From: Hydrogenophaga sp. | Lineage (GTDB): Bacteria; Pseudomonadota; Gammaproteobacteria; Burkholderiales; Burkholderiaceae_C | Length of the DNA: 23,744 bases | Reading direction: 5' to 3' | Assembly (NCBI GenBank): GCA_030684755.1 | Contig: JAUXXN010000330.1 | Location: 1 to 23,744 of the forward strand | Part shown: positions 1 through 7,682 of the stretch, piece after piece | Layout: the number at the start of each line of letters is the position of its first letter | Position numbering within the stretch: the first letter of the stretch is position 1 | Made by a program: the position numbers and the translations under genes | Notes under the pieces: generated by a model | The model's input: the letters and a program-made list of their open reading frames with translations, nothing else | What the model was told of the DNA's origin: nothing | The model's database searches: none

Positions 1-358
1 AGCATTTGCAGAAGCACTGAACAGCGGAAAAGTGGATACGCTGGCCGGTTTGCTGGCGCAGGATGTGCGCCTGTGCAGCGATGGTGGGGGTTTTGTCCAT
101 GCACTGCCAACACCGTTGCTGGGACGAGATCGCGTGGCTCAGGCTTTACTCTCTTTTGCCCGCGTTTGGCAGAGAGACGTCGGCACACTGACATTGTGTC
201 CAGCGAGGGTGAACACAGGTCTGGGCGCCTTGCTGTGGAACACACAGGGTCGCCTCGAACAAGTTTGTGGCTTGGAATGCAATGGAACGGGACAGGTAAG
301 CGCCATTTACCTTCAACGCAACCCGCAAAAGCTGGCATTGATCGCAAGGCGCAGTTAA
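1..358 (+). CDS. ECF41-family RNA polymerase sigma factor, C-terminal part (5' end outside window)
   Basis: The open frame enters from the window edge (codons from base 2) and stops with TAA at 356-358, so only about 118 C-terminal residues are visible. They form a SnoaL-like domain, not the sigma2/sigma4 regions. Diagnostic features are the DGGG motif in 'LCSDGGGFVHALP', a following 'GRDRVAQALL' helix, and the terminal 'YLQRNPQKL', which matches the NPDKL-like motif of ECF41 (SigJ-like) factors. In that family the SnoaL-like extension modulates sigma activity and stands in for a separate anti-sigma factor. The internal GTG at 32 is not a likely start, because the homologous domain continues upstream of it. 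A soxC-like gene follows 65 bp downstream in the same direction. The family assignment is fairly secure; the target regulon is unknown. Confidence 0.8.
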   Translation, partial: AFAEALNSGKVDTLAGLLAQDVRLCSDGGGFVHALPTPLLGRDRVAQALLSFARVWQRDVGTLTLCPARVNTGLGALLWNTQGRLEQVCGLECNGTGQVSAIYLQRNPQKLALIARRS

Positions 359-423
359 ATAGCTGTGCGATACGTACGAGCGTACAGAGGCGCGGTGGAT
401 GCTGCAGACGTTAACCATCGTTA

Positions 424-1734
424 ATGCACCAAGCCACGCTCGTTGCCACACTGGCAAGCATGACCTTCCAGACATCACCTCCTCTCACTCAAAGCCCCCG
501 TCGCCAGTTCATTCGCCGTGCATTGGCGTTGGCCGGGGGTACCCAACTGGCCGCATCCGCAACCGCATCCGCAACTTCAGCGCAAAACACGCCGATTGGT
601 GCGGCAATGCCCGATCACCTGCGTACCCCTGGCGGTGCCGATGTTCCCTACGGACAACCGGCGCAGCACGAAGCTGCCGTGATCCGTACCGAAGCGCGGG
701 AAGCAGGCTTCAGCGTGTGGCGAACGCCGTTACAGCACCAGCGCGGCATCATCACCCCCAGTGGACTCCACTTCGCGGTACACCACAACGGCATCCCCGA
801 CATCGACCCCGCGCGTCATCAGCTTTTTCTAAATGGATTGGTTGAGCAACCACTTCGCCTGAGTTGGGACAGGCTGCAACGCTACCCCATGGTCAGTCGG
901 GTGCATTTCCTTGAGTGCGCCGGCAATTCGGCTGCGAATGCACTTTCGCCTTTTGCTATGGACTTGCCTTTGGGGCAGTTGGCGGGGGAAGTGTCCAGTT
1001 CAGAGTGGACAGGTATTCCATTGTCGTTGCTCATCAACGAGGCTCAACCCAAACCCAATGCGAAATGGGTCATTGCCGAAGGGGCAGATGCCGGCTCACA
1101 CGCGCGCAGCCTACCGCTCCAAGAGCTGCACAAGCACGGAATATTGGCACTGTTTCAGAACGGAGAACGGTTGCGCCCATCCCAGGGATATCCCATGCGT
1201 TTGTTCGTACCGGGGTGGGAAGGCAATGCCAATGTCAAATGGTTGCACAGGTTGGAGTTCAGCGATGTACCTGCTCACACCAAAGATGAGTCGGGTTTGT
1301 ACACCCAGGTTCTGGCCGATGGGCGCATTCAGCGTTTTGCTTTGACGATGGAAGTGAAATCCTTGATTACCCGTCCCAGCGGGCAGCAAAACATGCCCAC
1401 TCCACATGGTTTTTTTGAGATCGAAGGCTTTGCGTGGTCAGGGCGAGGGCGGATTGTCCGGGTAGACGTGTCCGTCGATGGTGGACGAACATGGGCAGCA
1501 GCACACCTGGATAGCCCAGTATTGGACCGTTCTTTCACACGCTTTAGCCTGCCTTGGCAGTGGCAAGGCAAAAAAAGCGTACTCATGAGCCGCGCCACCG
1601 ACGAGCATGGACACACACAGCCTACTCGTGGTGTGTGGAAATCCCGTTACGCGGCACACTCCTTCAACCATTACAACGCGATCCAGTCTTGGTCCGTCAG
1701 TCGCGATGGACGTGTGGAGAACACCTATGCATGA
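424..1734 (+). CDS. soxC: SoxC-like sulfite/sulfane dehydrogenase molybdopterin subunit
   Basis: A 436-residue protein of the sulfite oxidase/SoxC fold, close to the usual SoxC length. SoxC carries the Mo-molybdopterin cofactor and works in the periplasm with a cytochrome c partner (SoxD) to oxidise sulfite or protein-bound sulfane sulfur. An N-terminal twin-arginine signal (SPRRQFIRRALA, residues 24-35) is followed by an Ala-rich h-region. The cofactor motif HFLECAGNS lies at 161-169, with Cys165 the expected Mo ligand. The C-terminal third (from about residue 320) has the Mo-co dimerisation domain pattern, with 'VDVSVDGGRTW'. The start is uncertain. ATG 424 and ATG 460 both lack a clear Shine-Dalgarno sequence, and 460 would give a more typical signal n-region. 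A soxD-like gene starts 19 bp after the stop, which supports a SoxCD-type pair. A sulfite:cytochrome c oxidoreductase is the main alternative. Confidence 0.85.
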   Translation: MHQATLVATLASMTFQTSPPLTQSPRRQFIRRALALAGGTQLAASATASATSAQNTPIGAAMPDHLRTPGGADVPYGQPAQHEAAVIRTEAREAGFSVWRTPLQHQRGIITPSGLHFAVHHNGIPDIDPARHQLFLNGLVEQPLRLSWDRLQRYPMVSRVHFLECAGNSAANALSPFAMDLPLGQLAGEVSSSEWTGIPLSLLINEAQPKPNAKWVIAEGADAGSHARSLPLQELHKHGILALFQNGERLRPSQGYPMRLFVPGWEGNANVKWLHRLEFSDVPAHTKDESGLYTQVLADGRIQRFALTMEVKSLITRPSGQQNMPTPHGFFEIEGFAWSGRGRIVRVDVSVDGGRTWAAAHLDSPVLDRSFTRFSLPWQWQGKKSVLMSRATDEHGHTQPTRGVWKSRYAAHSFNHYNAIQSWSVSRDGRVENTYA

Positions 1735-1753
1735 ACTGCATCAGTTTCAAGCA

Positions 1754-2384
1754 ATGAAAAGTAGGTGCACCTTTATAAAAAGAGGGATCAGCATATGGAG
1801 TGTGGTGGTACTGGGGTCTACAACTTCCTTGGTACACGCCGATGTCAGTTCGCAGCATGTCGTACCCGTTTCAGCGAACACCACCGTGGTCACTACACAG
1901 ACTGTCGTGGGTTTGGGCATGCCCTTGGAAAGGGCCGCATGGGAGGTCTATGACATCACCATCTTCCCGAACGGTCGTGGACTCCCGCCTGGCCAAGGCA
2001 GCGTCGCGCAGGGTCGCAAGTTGTACGCTGCGCAATGTGCAGCCTGTCACGGTCAACGAGGTATTGAAGGCCCTGCTGCTCGCTTGGTGGAGTGATGGCT
2101 TCATCGGGTGGGACGACCTCTTACGCCCCATTCGCATTGCCAAATATCCTTTGCTTGTGCAATCCGTTGGTGCTCGCTGGCCCTATGCAACCACGCTATT
2201 CGACTACATCCGCCGGGCCATGCCTTCCTACGCACCCAAGAGTCTCAAGAGCGACGAAGTGTATGCCTTGACCGCCTTCTTGCTGAATCTCAACGGTCTT
2301 GTGGACGAAGCGGCCGTGATGAACGCCCACTCGTTACCGAAAATAGCGATGCCTGCAGCGGCCAAGTCCGTGATGGGCGAATGA
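1754..2384 (+). pseudogene. soxD: SoxD-like cytochrome c, frameshifted
   Basis: From ATG 1754 the frame encodes a signal peptide (about residues 1-29, ending LVHA), a segment with 'GRGLPPGQGSVAQGRKLY', and the haem motif CAACH (Cys95, Cys98, His99). It stops at TGA 2093-2095, just after GPAARLVE. The rest of a SoxD-type domain continues in another frame, without a start of its own, from about 2091 to TGA 2382-2384. This part reads SDGFIGWDD, then 'WPYATTLFDYIRRAMP' (probable haem Met ligand), then DEVYALTAFLLNLNG. The break maps to the G-rich stretch near 2087-2093, where two missing bases (or one extra) would explain the shift. As written, the product would hold the CXXCH motif but lose the axial Met region. 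This is either a genuine pseudogene or a sequencing error. Its position just after soxC supports the assignment. Confidence 0.8.
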
Positions 2385-2536
2385 GTTTCGGTATCTGGGC
2401 TCGCTGCTGGGTAGCGCTTCCAAGGGGCAGGACCGTCAAGGACTACGAGGCCTTGCTACCCGCACAGCAGCTGAAACAGGGAACAGCGGGAGGGATGCGG
2501 TCCATTGATCACCGTTCACCCACCCCCTTGCTTAAG

Positions 2537-3157
2537 TCACCTGAGGTTTGTCAGTCCCATTCTGCCCCTGATGCGTGAGAGCGATACATTGGTAACCCCC
2601 AGGTAGAGGGCCACTTGACGCAAGGGGAGGCGATCTTCCAAGTGTGCATGGCTAACTCGGAAGGCTTGGTAGCGCTCGGCAGGACTGTGCCCCAGCAGGC
2701 TGGCTTCTCGACGGGCATGCGAGGCGAAGAGGCTGTTGTGTGCTTCGTGAAGCAAAGGCTCCAAGTCTGGGTGTGTTGTCAGCATATTACGCAACACACC
2801 ATAAGGCAGTCTGACCACTCTACTGGGCTCAAGTGCTTCGATGTAGCAGGTACTGACGATAGGAACCGGAGGTAGGCCATGGCCCACCCAATCTCCCTCG
2901 CAATGAAACGCGCGGTTGCTTTCCACACCCAGCTCGTCCAAATAGTAACTTCGCAACAGGCCTCGCTCGACCCACCAGCATTGCTCCACGTTATCGCCAG
3001 CTTTCAGCAAAGTACGGCCACTTTGCAGCTCGGTACGTGTCAAAGTCATCCAATGGGCGAGGACCGGGGAATGGCTTTGCAGCAATCGCCACAAAGACGA
3101 TGGCTGGCAGACCGTGCAATCTGCCTGCACAGCAGGATTGGGATCAATGGTGCTCAT
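2537..3157 (-). CDS. Crp/Fnr-family transcriptional regulator
   Basis: About 206 residues with the two-domain Crp/Fnr layout. An N-terminal cyclic-nucleotide-binding-like beta roll (roughly 35-125) includes 'LLKAGDNVEQCWWVERGLLR'. A C-terminal winged helix includes 'LPLRQVALYLGVTNVSLSRI' near the end. The recognition helix keeps the Arg of the SRIR motif but lacks the Arg-Glu pair of E. coli CRP, so its operator may differ from the CRP box. There is no N-terminal cysteine cluster of FNR type, although two cysteines occur near residues 14-17. The start at ATG 3157 is preferred to an upstream TTG at 3211 because it gives the usual family length; neither has a strong ribosome site. The gene diverges from the DUF2892 gene, with a CRP-like palindrome between them. 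The ligand is unknown. Confidence 0.85.
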   Translation of the reverse strand: MSTIDPNPAVQADCTVCQPSSLWRLLQSHSPVLAHWMTLTRTELQSGRTLLKAGDNVEQCWWVERGLLRSYYLDELGVESNRAFHCEGDWVGHGLPPVPIVSTCYIEALEPSRVVRLPYGVLRNMLTTHPDLEPLLHEAHNSLFASHARREASLLGHSPAERYQAFRVSHAHLEDRLPLRQVALYLGVTNVSLSRIRGRMGLTNLR

Positions 3158-3236
3158 GCTGAAGGTGGAATTGTTGACAAGTTTAGGCTTGAACGCGCAC
3201 GCAATGCGCAACTTGGCTCACCATGAGCCACTGCTT

Positions 3237-3252
3237 TGTGACGCAGGTCACA
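3237..3252. promoter_or_regulatory. CRP-type operator palindrome in a divergent promoter region
   Basis: TGTGACGCAGGTCACA is a perfect match to the CRP consensus TGTGA-N6-TCACA. It lies about 80 bp upstream of the Crp/Fnr gene start and 118 bp upstream of the DUF2892 gene. A promoter about 40 bp downstream (AT-richer CAATAC near 3276-3281) would fit class II activation of the rightward gene. That placement is inferred and unproven. Confidence 0.65.
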
Positions 3253-3369
3253 GACCCAACGCCCACAACCCGATTCAATACAAGAATGCCTCAGAGTAGC
3301 CACGACTGCCTAACGGCAGCCGTACCACCAAAGCTGTGTCTTTTTTTCAGTTTTTACAGGAGCAATTTC

Positions 3370-3561
3370 ATGACCAAAAACGTTGGCACCATCGACCGCA
3401 CCATCCGCATCATCGTGGGCTTGGCCCTCATCGCCGCAGCCGCCTCCGGCACCGTGGGTTTGTGGGGTTATGTGGGCGTGGTCCCGCTGCTCACCGGCCT
3501 CATGGGCTGGTGCCCGCCTTACAAACTGCTGGGTTTCAACACCTGCTCAATGAAGAAGTAA
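3370..3561 (+). CDS. DUF2892 (YgaP-like transmembrane) small membrane protein
   Basis: A 63-residue protein starting at ATG 3370, with a good ribosome site (AGGAG at 3358-3362). The N-terminal 'NVGTIDRTIRIIVG' leads into two hydrophobic segments (about 12-27 and 31-46). The C-terminal signature GWCPPYKLLGFNTC has two cysteines (48 and 59). This is the classic DUF2892 pattern, which also forms the membrane part of rhodanese-fused YgaP proteins. Its role is unknown. The family is often found with sulfur or redox genes, and here it lies near the soxCD-like genes, but that link is only suggestive. A divergent Crp/Fnr regulator and a CRP-type palindrome upstream make transcriptional control by that family likely. 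Confidence 0.85.
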   Translation: MTKNVGTIDRTIRIIVGLALIAAAASGTVGLWGYVGVVPLLTGLMGWCPPYKLLGFNTCSMKK

Positions 3562-3584
3562 AACCACGGCCCCGCAGCCCAACA

Positions 3585-3614
3585 CCCCGCACCGCTCACC
3601 CGAACCGTGCGGGG
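3585..3614. terminator. Possible hairpin terminator after the DUF2892 gene
   Basis: CCCCGCAC (3585-3592) pairs perfectly with GTGCGGGG (3607-3614) across a 14-nt loop, 23 bp after the stop of the DUF2892 gene. No T tract follows, so it is not a textbook intrinsic terminator. It may be a rho-linked or mRNA-stabilising hairpin. Confidence 0.35.
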
Positions 3615-3704
3615 CAACGCCGTCTGTCGTGCCTGGGACAGGCCTCAGCCAGGCCCCGCCGTCCAATGCGTTCCATCCATCAACGCGCATTCAGGAGACA
3701 CGGC

Positions 3705-4478
3705 ATGCTCAACATCCCTTCCCTCAAAGACGCTGTCCACCCCGACGAATGGGCGCTGCGCTGCGACCTCGCCGCCTGCTACCGGCTGGTGGCCGCCTAC
3801 GGCTGGAGCGACCTGGTGTTCACCCACATCAGCGCCAAACTGCCCGACAGCGTGACGGGCGGCGCGCACCAGTTCCTCATCAACCCCTACGGGCTGATGT
3901 TCGACGAGATCACCGCCAGCAGCCTGGTGAAGGTGGACATGGCGTGCAACAAGCTCATCGACAGCCCGTTCCCCGTGAACCCAGCCGGGTTTGTGATCCA
4001 CAGCGCGGTGCACGAAGCCCGCCCTGAAGTGGGCTGTGTGCTGCACACCCACACGCGCGCGGGCGTGGGTGTGAGCGCCCAAAAAGAAGGCATTTTGCCC
4101 ATCAGCCAGCAAAGTACGTTTGTGCTCGCTTCGCTGGCATACCACGGTTACGAAGGCGTGGCCTTCCGACCCGAAGAAAAGCCGCGCCTACAGGCCGACC
4201 TGGGCCAAGCCAGCTACCTGGTGTTGCGCAACCACGGCCTGCTCACCGTGGGCAAAACCATTGCCGAAGCCTTTCTGGCCATGTACACGCTGGAGAACAC
4301 CTGCCGCATCCAGATCGATGCACAGGCCGGCGGCGGTGAACTGGTGCCGGTGAACCCCGCCATTTTGGCGGGCATGGCCGACGTGATGCGCATAGCCACC
4401 GCCGGGCAAGGCGCCCAACTGGCATGGCCCGCGCTGCTGCGCAAGGCCGAGCGGCTGGACCCCAACTACACCACCTAA
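3705..4478 (+). CDS. Class II aldolase/adducin-family protein
   Basis: A 257-residue protein with ATG 3705 and a strong ribosome site (AGGAG at 3693-3697). The fold is recognisable from 'WSDLVFTHISAKLP', the metal-binding pair HTH (His114, His116) in VLHTHTRAG, and the third His (177) in 'LRNHGLLTVG'. Classical members, such as L-fuculose-1-phosphate aldolase, use a catalytic Glu four residues before a conserved His (S-E-W-R-F-H). Here the matching position is Gly95 in 'PAGFVIH'. The metal site therefore seems intact while the aldolase base is missing, as in many family members of unknown reaction. The gene appears to be a single transcription unit whose stop overlaps by 4 bp the end of the opposite-strand gene. 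The substrate cannot be assigned. Confidence 0.85.
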   Translation: MLNIPSLKDAVHPDEWALRCDLAACYRLVAAYGWSDLVFTHISAKLPDSVTGGAHQFLINPYGLMFDEITASSLVKVDMACNKLIDSPFPVNPAGFVIHSAVHEARPEVGCVLHTHTRAGVGVSAQKEGILPISQQSTFVLASLAYHGYEGVAFRPEEKPRLQADLGQASYLVLRNHGLLTVGKTIAEAFLAMYTLENTCRIQIDAQAGGGELVPVNPAILAGMADVMRIATAGQGAQLAWPALLRKAERLDPNYTT

Positions 4479-5245
4479 TTCAACGTTTGCGCAGCAGGCT
4501 GGCTTTGCCGCACAAAAGCGGCAATACCTTCTAGCACCGTGCGCAGGCGCATCAACTCACGTGAGCCATCCAGCCGACTCGACCAGGCAGCCATGCGCGA
4601 CACCAGCAGCAACCGGGGTAACAAACGGCGCAGAAACTCCGACAGATCGGGCGCTGTAGACACACCTCTAGCCTCTGCAGACGGGCTGTAAGCACGAAGG
4701 ACGGCCAGCACAGCTTGCGACCCCAACACATCTAGGTACCGCGCCAGCGACAGCAGCAACTGCAACACGTCGTACATCTGCACCGTGGCCAGAGGCAAAC
4801 CGGGCTGCAAGCGCTCCTCAAAATCCAGCCGGGCGAAATGCCGTCCATCCCAGGTTAAGTTGCGCGCCTGTGCGCCGCCGTGCCACTGGCCACGTGCGTG
4901 AAATGCAGCCAAATCGGCGCTGGCCGCACACATCAGCGCCAGCCGCTCAGGCTCGGGCATGCGGTGCAACACATGGTCCAGCGTGGGGCCAATGTCACCG
5001 GTTTGCAGCGCGAAACCGTCAAAACCCAGCACCGGCGGAACCCGCTCGCCCGCTGCGGCCAGGGCCATCAGGCGTTCATGCTCAAACGCCAGCAGCGCCG
5101 CGCCATCGGTCTGGCGCACCGCTCGCCACGGCACCGCCACGCCCACAAAGTGGGCAAACAACCAGATGCTCAGCGACTTGCCCATGCTGCGAAGCGGCCG
5201 GTCGGCGGTTTTGGTCCAGATTTTGGGGGAAGGGCTCGGATTCAC
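4475..5245 (-). CDS. Kinase-like (LPS/InaA-type fold) protein of unknown function
   Basis: About 256 residues from a GTG at 5245; ATG 5185 (residue 21) is an alternative, and neither has a clear ribosome site. Residues 110-145 resemble the active-site region of small eukaryote-like and lipopolysaccharide kinases. HGGAQARNLT (122-131) aligns with HGD-x4-N, and RLDFEE (139-144) with the metal-binding DFE/DFG motif. The catalytic Asp of HGD is Gly124 here, so activity is uncertain. An N-terminal hydrophobic stretch (SIWLFAHFVGVAVPW) may be a membrane anchor or part of the N-lobe. I see no signal peptide. It is convergent with the aldolase-like gene, overlapping it by 4 bp, and has no operon partner. 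It could also be a diverged phosphotransferase. The fold assignment is moderate and the function unknown. Confidence 0.6.
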   Translation of the reverse strand: MNPSPSPKIWTKTADRPLRSMGKSLSIWLFAHFVGVAVPWRAVRQTDGAALLAFEHERLMALAAAGERVPPVLGFDGFALQTGDIGPTLDHVLHRMPEPERLALMCAASADLAAFHARGQWHGGAQARNLTWDGRHFARLDFEERLQPGLPLATVQMYDVLQLLLSLARYLDVLGSQAVLAVLRAYSPSAEARGVSTAPDLSEFLRRLLPRLLLVSRMAAWSSRLDGSRELMRLRTVLEGIAAFVRQSQPAAQTLN

Positions 5246-5262
5246 CGCTTGATTATCTGGGA

Positions 5263-5466
5263 TTGCTCATGAGGCGCAATTCCTGCCGGGTGGCCAAGGT
5301 GCGCACCAAGCCGGTGCGACTGTTGTTGCCCACACTTTTCCACACCGAAGACTCGGTGGCTCCCGAACCACTGGGTCTGATGGTCAGGCAGCTTGACGCT
5401 GCTCACGGCGGGAAAACACAACTCGGCCATCGCATCGGCGGCGTGAAGCAGTCCAGCTGCAAATAC
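5263..5466 (-). pseudogene. Fragment of a glutamine-synthetase-family (GlnT-like) gene
   Basis: On the minus strand, one frame reads AAGLLHAADAMAELCFPAVSS. After a frameshift near 5395, another frame reads SGSGATESSVWKSVG and NNSRTGLVRTLATRQELRL, then ends at TAA. This matches, in order and spacing, residues about 279-341 of the intact ligase at 8530-9876 (AAGLLHHADALAALC, then VWKTVGDNNRTCLVRT). The nucleotide resemblance is also obvious by eye. No N- or C-terminal parts are visible nearby, and the fragment has at least one frameshift plus a stop. It is a decayed relic of a glutamine-synthetase-family gene and fills most of the 299 bp between the kinase-like gene and the receptor kinase. Confidence 0.75.
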
Positions 5467-5544
5467 GCCTGTGGCACGTTTACTGCTATGACATTTATCA
5501 AAAGACGCGGCAATCTTGCCCAGCTTCAAACAGGGAGAAGGTCC

Positions 5545-7671
5545 ATGGCATCCATGGCAACTACAGCGCCCAACACCGCCCCTCCTCAGAGTGCGTCGGT
5601 GCCACGCAGCTTCTGGCAGCGCTACCGGGTGATCATTTTGGCCGTCACGTTGTTTATCGTGATCGACCTCGGGGTGTTGGTTCTGAACTTCTACACCTCA
5701 TTCAAGATCAGCGAAGACGCCATTGGGGTGAACCTATCTGGCCGCCAGCGCATGTTGTCGCAGCGCATGACCAAAGCACTGTTGACCATCGACATTGAGC
5801 TGCGCGACGGACGCAACGCCGCCACGGCACGCGACGAATTCAAACTCGCAGTGGGTCTGTTTGAGCAGACCCTCAAAGGTTTTGAAGTGGGTGCCACCGT
5901 GCCGGGGGGCGATGGAAAACAGGTGTATTTGCAACCGGCCGTCGGAGACGCAGCTCGTCAAGCCGTGAACTCGGCACTGGGGTTGTGGGAGCCGTACCGC
6001 AGCATCTTGGCCCCGGTGTTAGACGGGCGAGAAACACCGCAAGAATTGTCCGCAGCCGTGGCCTATGCGCGCGCCAACAACGTCAAGTTGCTGGGTTTGA
6101 TGAACGACCTGACCACCGCGCTTGAACGAAACGCCACCGAGCGCGCCAACTTCTTGCGCATGGTTCAAGCAGCGGGCATTTTGCTGGCACTCATGAACTT
6201 CGCCTACATCCTCTACAAATTCCTCAGCAGCCTTCGCCGCGCAGACGAAGCCATTCTGGAGGTCAACGAAGAAAACCGCGAAATTCTGGGCTCCGTGCGT
6301 GAAGGTCTTTTCTTGCTCCAACCCAACTTCACACTGGGCACACAAATTTCTCGATCGGTCGGCACCTTGCTGGGCAGAGTCCCGAAACCTGGTGATCGGC
6401 TGATTGATCTTCTGGGGCCACTGCTGTTCGAGAAAGATCTGAAAGATGCGAGCGATTACATGGACTTGCTGTTCTCACCCCATGTGCGTGAAAACTTGGT
6501 ACAGGGCGTCAATCCACTGACCAACGTAGAAGTCCGGGCCTCCAACGCATTGGGCCTCGAAGAACGCAAATTCCTTTCCTTTTCGTTCAATCGCGTGGTT
6601 GAAGGGGGTCAAGTCCGTCACCTGCTGGTGACCATGCAAGACATCACCCCCCGCATGGCGCTTGAAAAACAACTTGAAACCGAACGGTCGCGCGCACGCC
6701 AGGAATTCTCTTCCCTGGTGCAAGCGCTGCGCACCGATGCTGGCACGCTGCGCAGTTTTGTGTTGCGTGCTGAGGGGCAGTTGTTGCAGGTCAACGACCT
6801 GCTGCGCTCACTGTCGGATCAGCAATTCATGGCCGATACGCGCAAAACCCTGGACAAGATTTTCCGCCTGATCCACACCTTTAAAGGTGAAGCAGCAGCG
6901 CTCAACATGGAGTTGCTCGCAGGAATGGCACACGCGCTAGAAGACGATCTGCAACGCCTGCGCAACATGGAAAAACTCACAGGCGATGCCCTGGTGCACC
7001 TTCCACTGGCTCTTGAAGGCTTGCTGGAAAAGGTGGGCGCATTCAAGTTGGTGGCCTTGGCCCATGCCGCCGACAAAACGGTCCCGGACAGCGCAGACAA
7101 CGCCCCTGCGGCAGACATGCTCAGCGGTCCGACCCGGGTGCTTGAACTGGCACAGCGTGCAGCCCTCGATATGGGCAAGAAAATTCGAACCCGTTTGGTT
7201 TTTGAAGAAGGCGCTCAGACCCACCCTCGCGTTCAAGACCCGGAGTTGATGTCCCTTGCTGTTCAGCTGGTGCGCAACGCTGTCGCCCACGGTATCGAGT
7301 CACCCAGCGAACGCAGCGCGGCTGGCAAGACAGACTCAGGGCTGATCACCCTCACGCTGGCGCGGCGAGCCACGGATGAGCTGGAACTGCGCGTGCGCGA
7401 CGATGGTCATGGCTTGAAAGCAGCCACCGTGCGCCAACGCCTGCTGGACCTCGGTTGGTACCAGCCCGAACAACTCGACCAATTCTCAGAACGCCAGATC
7501 GTGGCCCACATTTTTAAACCGGGTTTTTCCACCGCTGCGCCGGGTGGCCTGCATGCGGGGCGGGGCGTCGGTCTGGACGCGGTCCATGAAGCGGCCAAAC
7601 GCATGGGAGCACACATACGTATGCAGTCCACGCCAGGTCAAGGCTCCGAGTTCGGCATCGTCTTGTCCTGA
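5545..7671 (+). CDS. Membrane receptor histidine kinase: PilJ-type sensor plus CheA-like Hpt and ATPase
   Basis: 708 residues from ATG 5545, with GGGAGAAG upstream. The order is as follows: a short cytoplasmic tail; a transmembrane segment at about 29-49; a periplasmic PilJ/NIT-like sensor with the typical 'LSGRQRMLSQRMTKALL' (65-81); a second transmembrane segment at about 206-226; a linker with coiled-coil character and a PAS-like region (about 230-375); an Hpt domain with phospho-His444 in HTFKGEAAALN; and a C-terminal HATPase. The ATPase shows the N box (Asn578 in NAVAHGIE), DDGHGL (from Asp619) and GRGVGLD (672-678). The NAVAHGIE form is CheA-like. No CheW-like regulatory domain follows and no methylation helices are evident, so the protein seems to combine receptor and kinase. 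The response regulator and CheX genes follow at 11-bp and 10-bp spacing. It probably senses a small ligand and phosphorylates that receiver. Confidence 0.85.
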   Translation: MASMATTAPNTAPPQSASVPRSFWQRYRVIILAVTLFIVIDLGVLVLNFYTSFKISEDAIGVNLSGRQRMLSQRMTKALLTIDIELRDGRNAATARDEFKLAVGLFEQTLKGFEVGATVPGGDGKQVYLQPAVGDAARQAVNSALGLWEPYRSILAPVLDGRETPQELSAAVAYARANNVKLLGLMNDLTTALERNATERANFLRMVQAAGILLALMNFAYILYKFLSSLRRADEAILEVNEENREILGSVREGLFLLQPNFTLGTQISRSVGTLLGRVPKPGDRLIDLLGPLLFEKDLKDASDYMDLLFSPHVRENLVQGVNPLTNVEVRASNALGLEERKFLSFSFNRVVEGGQVRHLLVTMQDITPRMALEKQLETERSRARQEFSSLVQALRTDAGTLRSFVLRAEGQLLQVNDLLRSLSDQQFMADTRKTLDKIFRLIHTFKGEAAALNMELLAGMAHALEDDLQRLRNMEKLTGDALVHLPLALEGLLEKVGAFKLVALAHAADKTVPDSADNAPAADMLSGPTRVLELAQRAALDMGKKIRTRLVFEEGAQTHPRVQDPELMSLAVQLVRNAVAHGIESPSERSAAGKTDSGLITLTLARRATDELELRVRDDGHGLKAATVRQRLLDLGWYQPEQLDQFSERQIVAHIFKPGFSTAAPGGLHAGRGVGLDAVHEAAKRMGAHIRMQSTPGQGSEFGIVLS

Positions 7672-7682
7672 AAGGGGTACCT

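Noticed and set aside
2108..2578. Plus-strand frame across the soxD end
   Set aside because: It overlaps the conserved soxD-like C-terminal region in another frame and has no recognisable domain or ribosome site.
3607..4465. Several overlapping frames on both strands at the aldolase gene
   Set aside because: They are Arg/Pro-rich shadows. Only the frame from 3705 shows family motifs and a ribosome site.
4870..5544. Upstream extension of the receptor-kinase frame
   Set aside because: The frame is open to 4870, but that part is antisense to the kinase-like gene and the ligase relic. The ribosome site and the membrane-protein N-terminus both point to ATG 5545.
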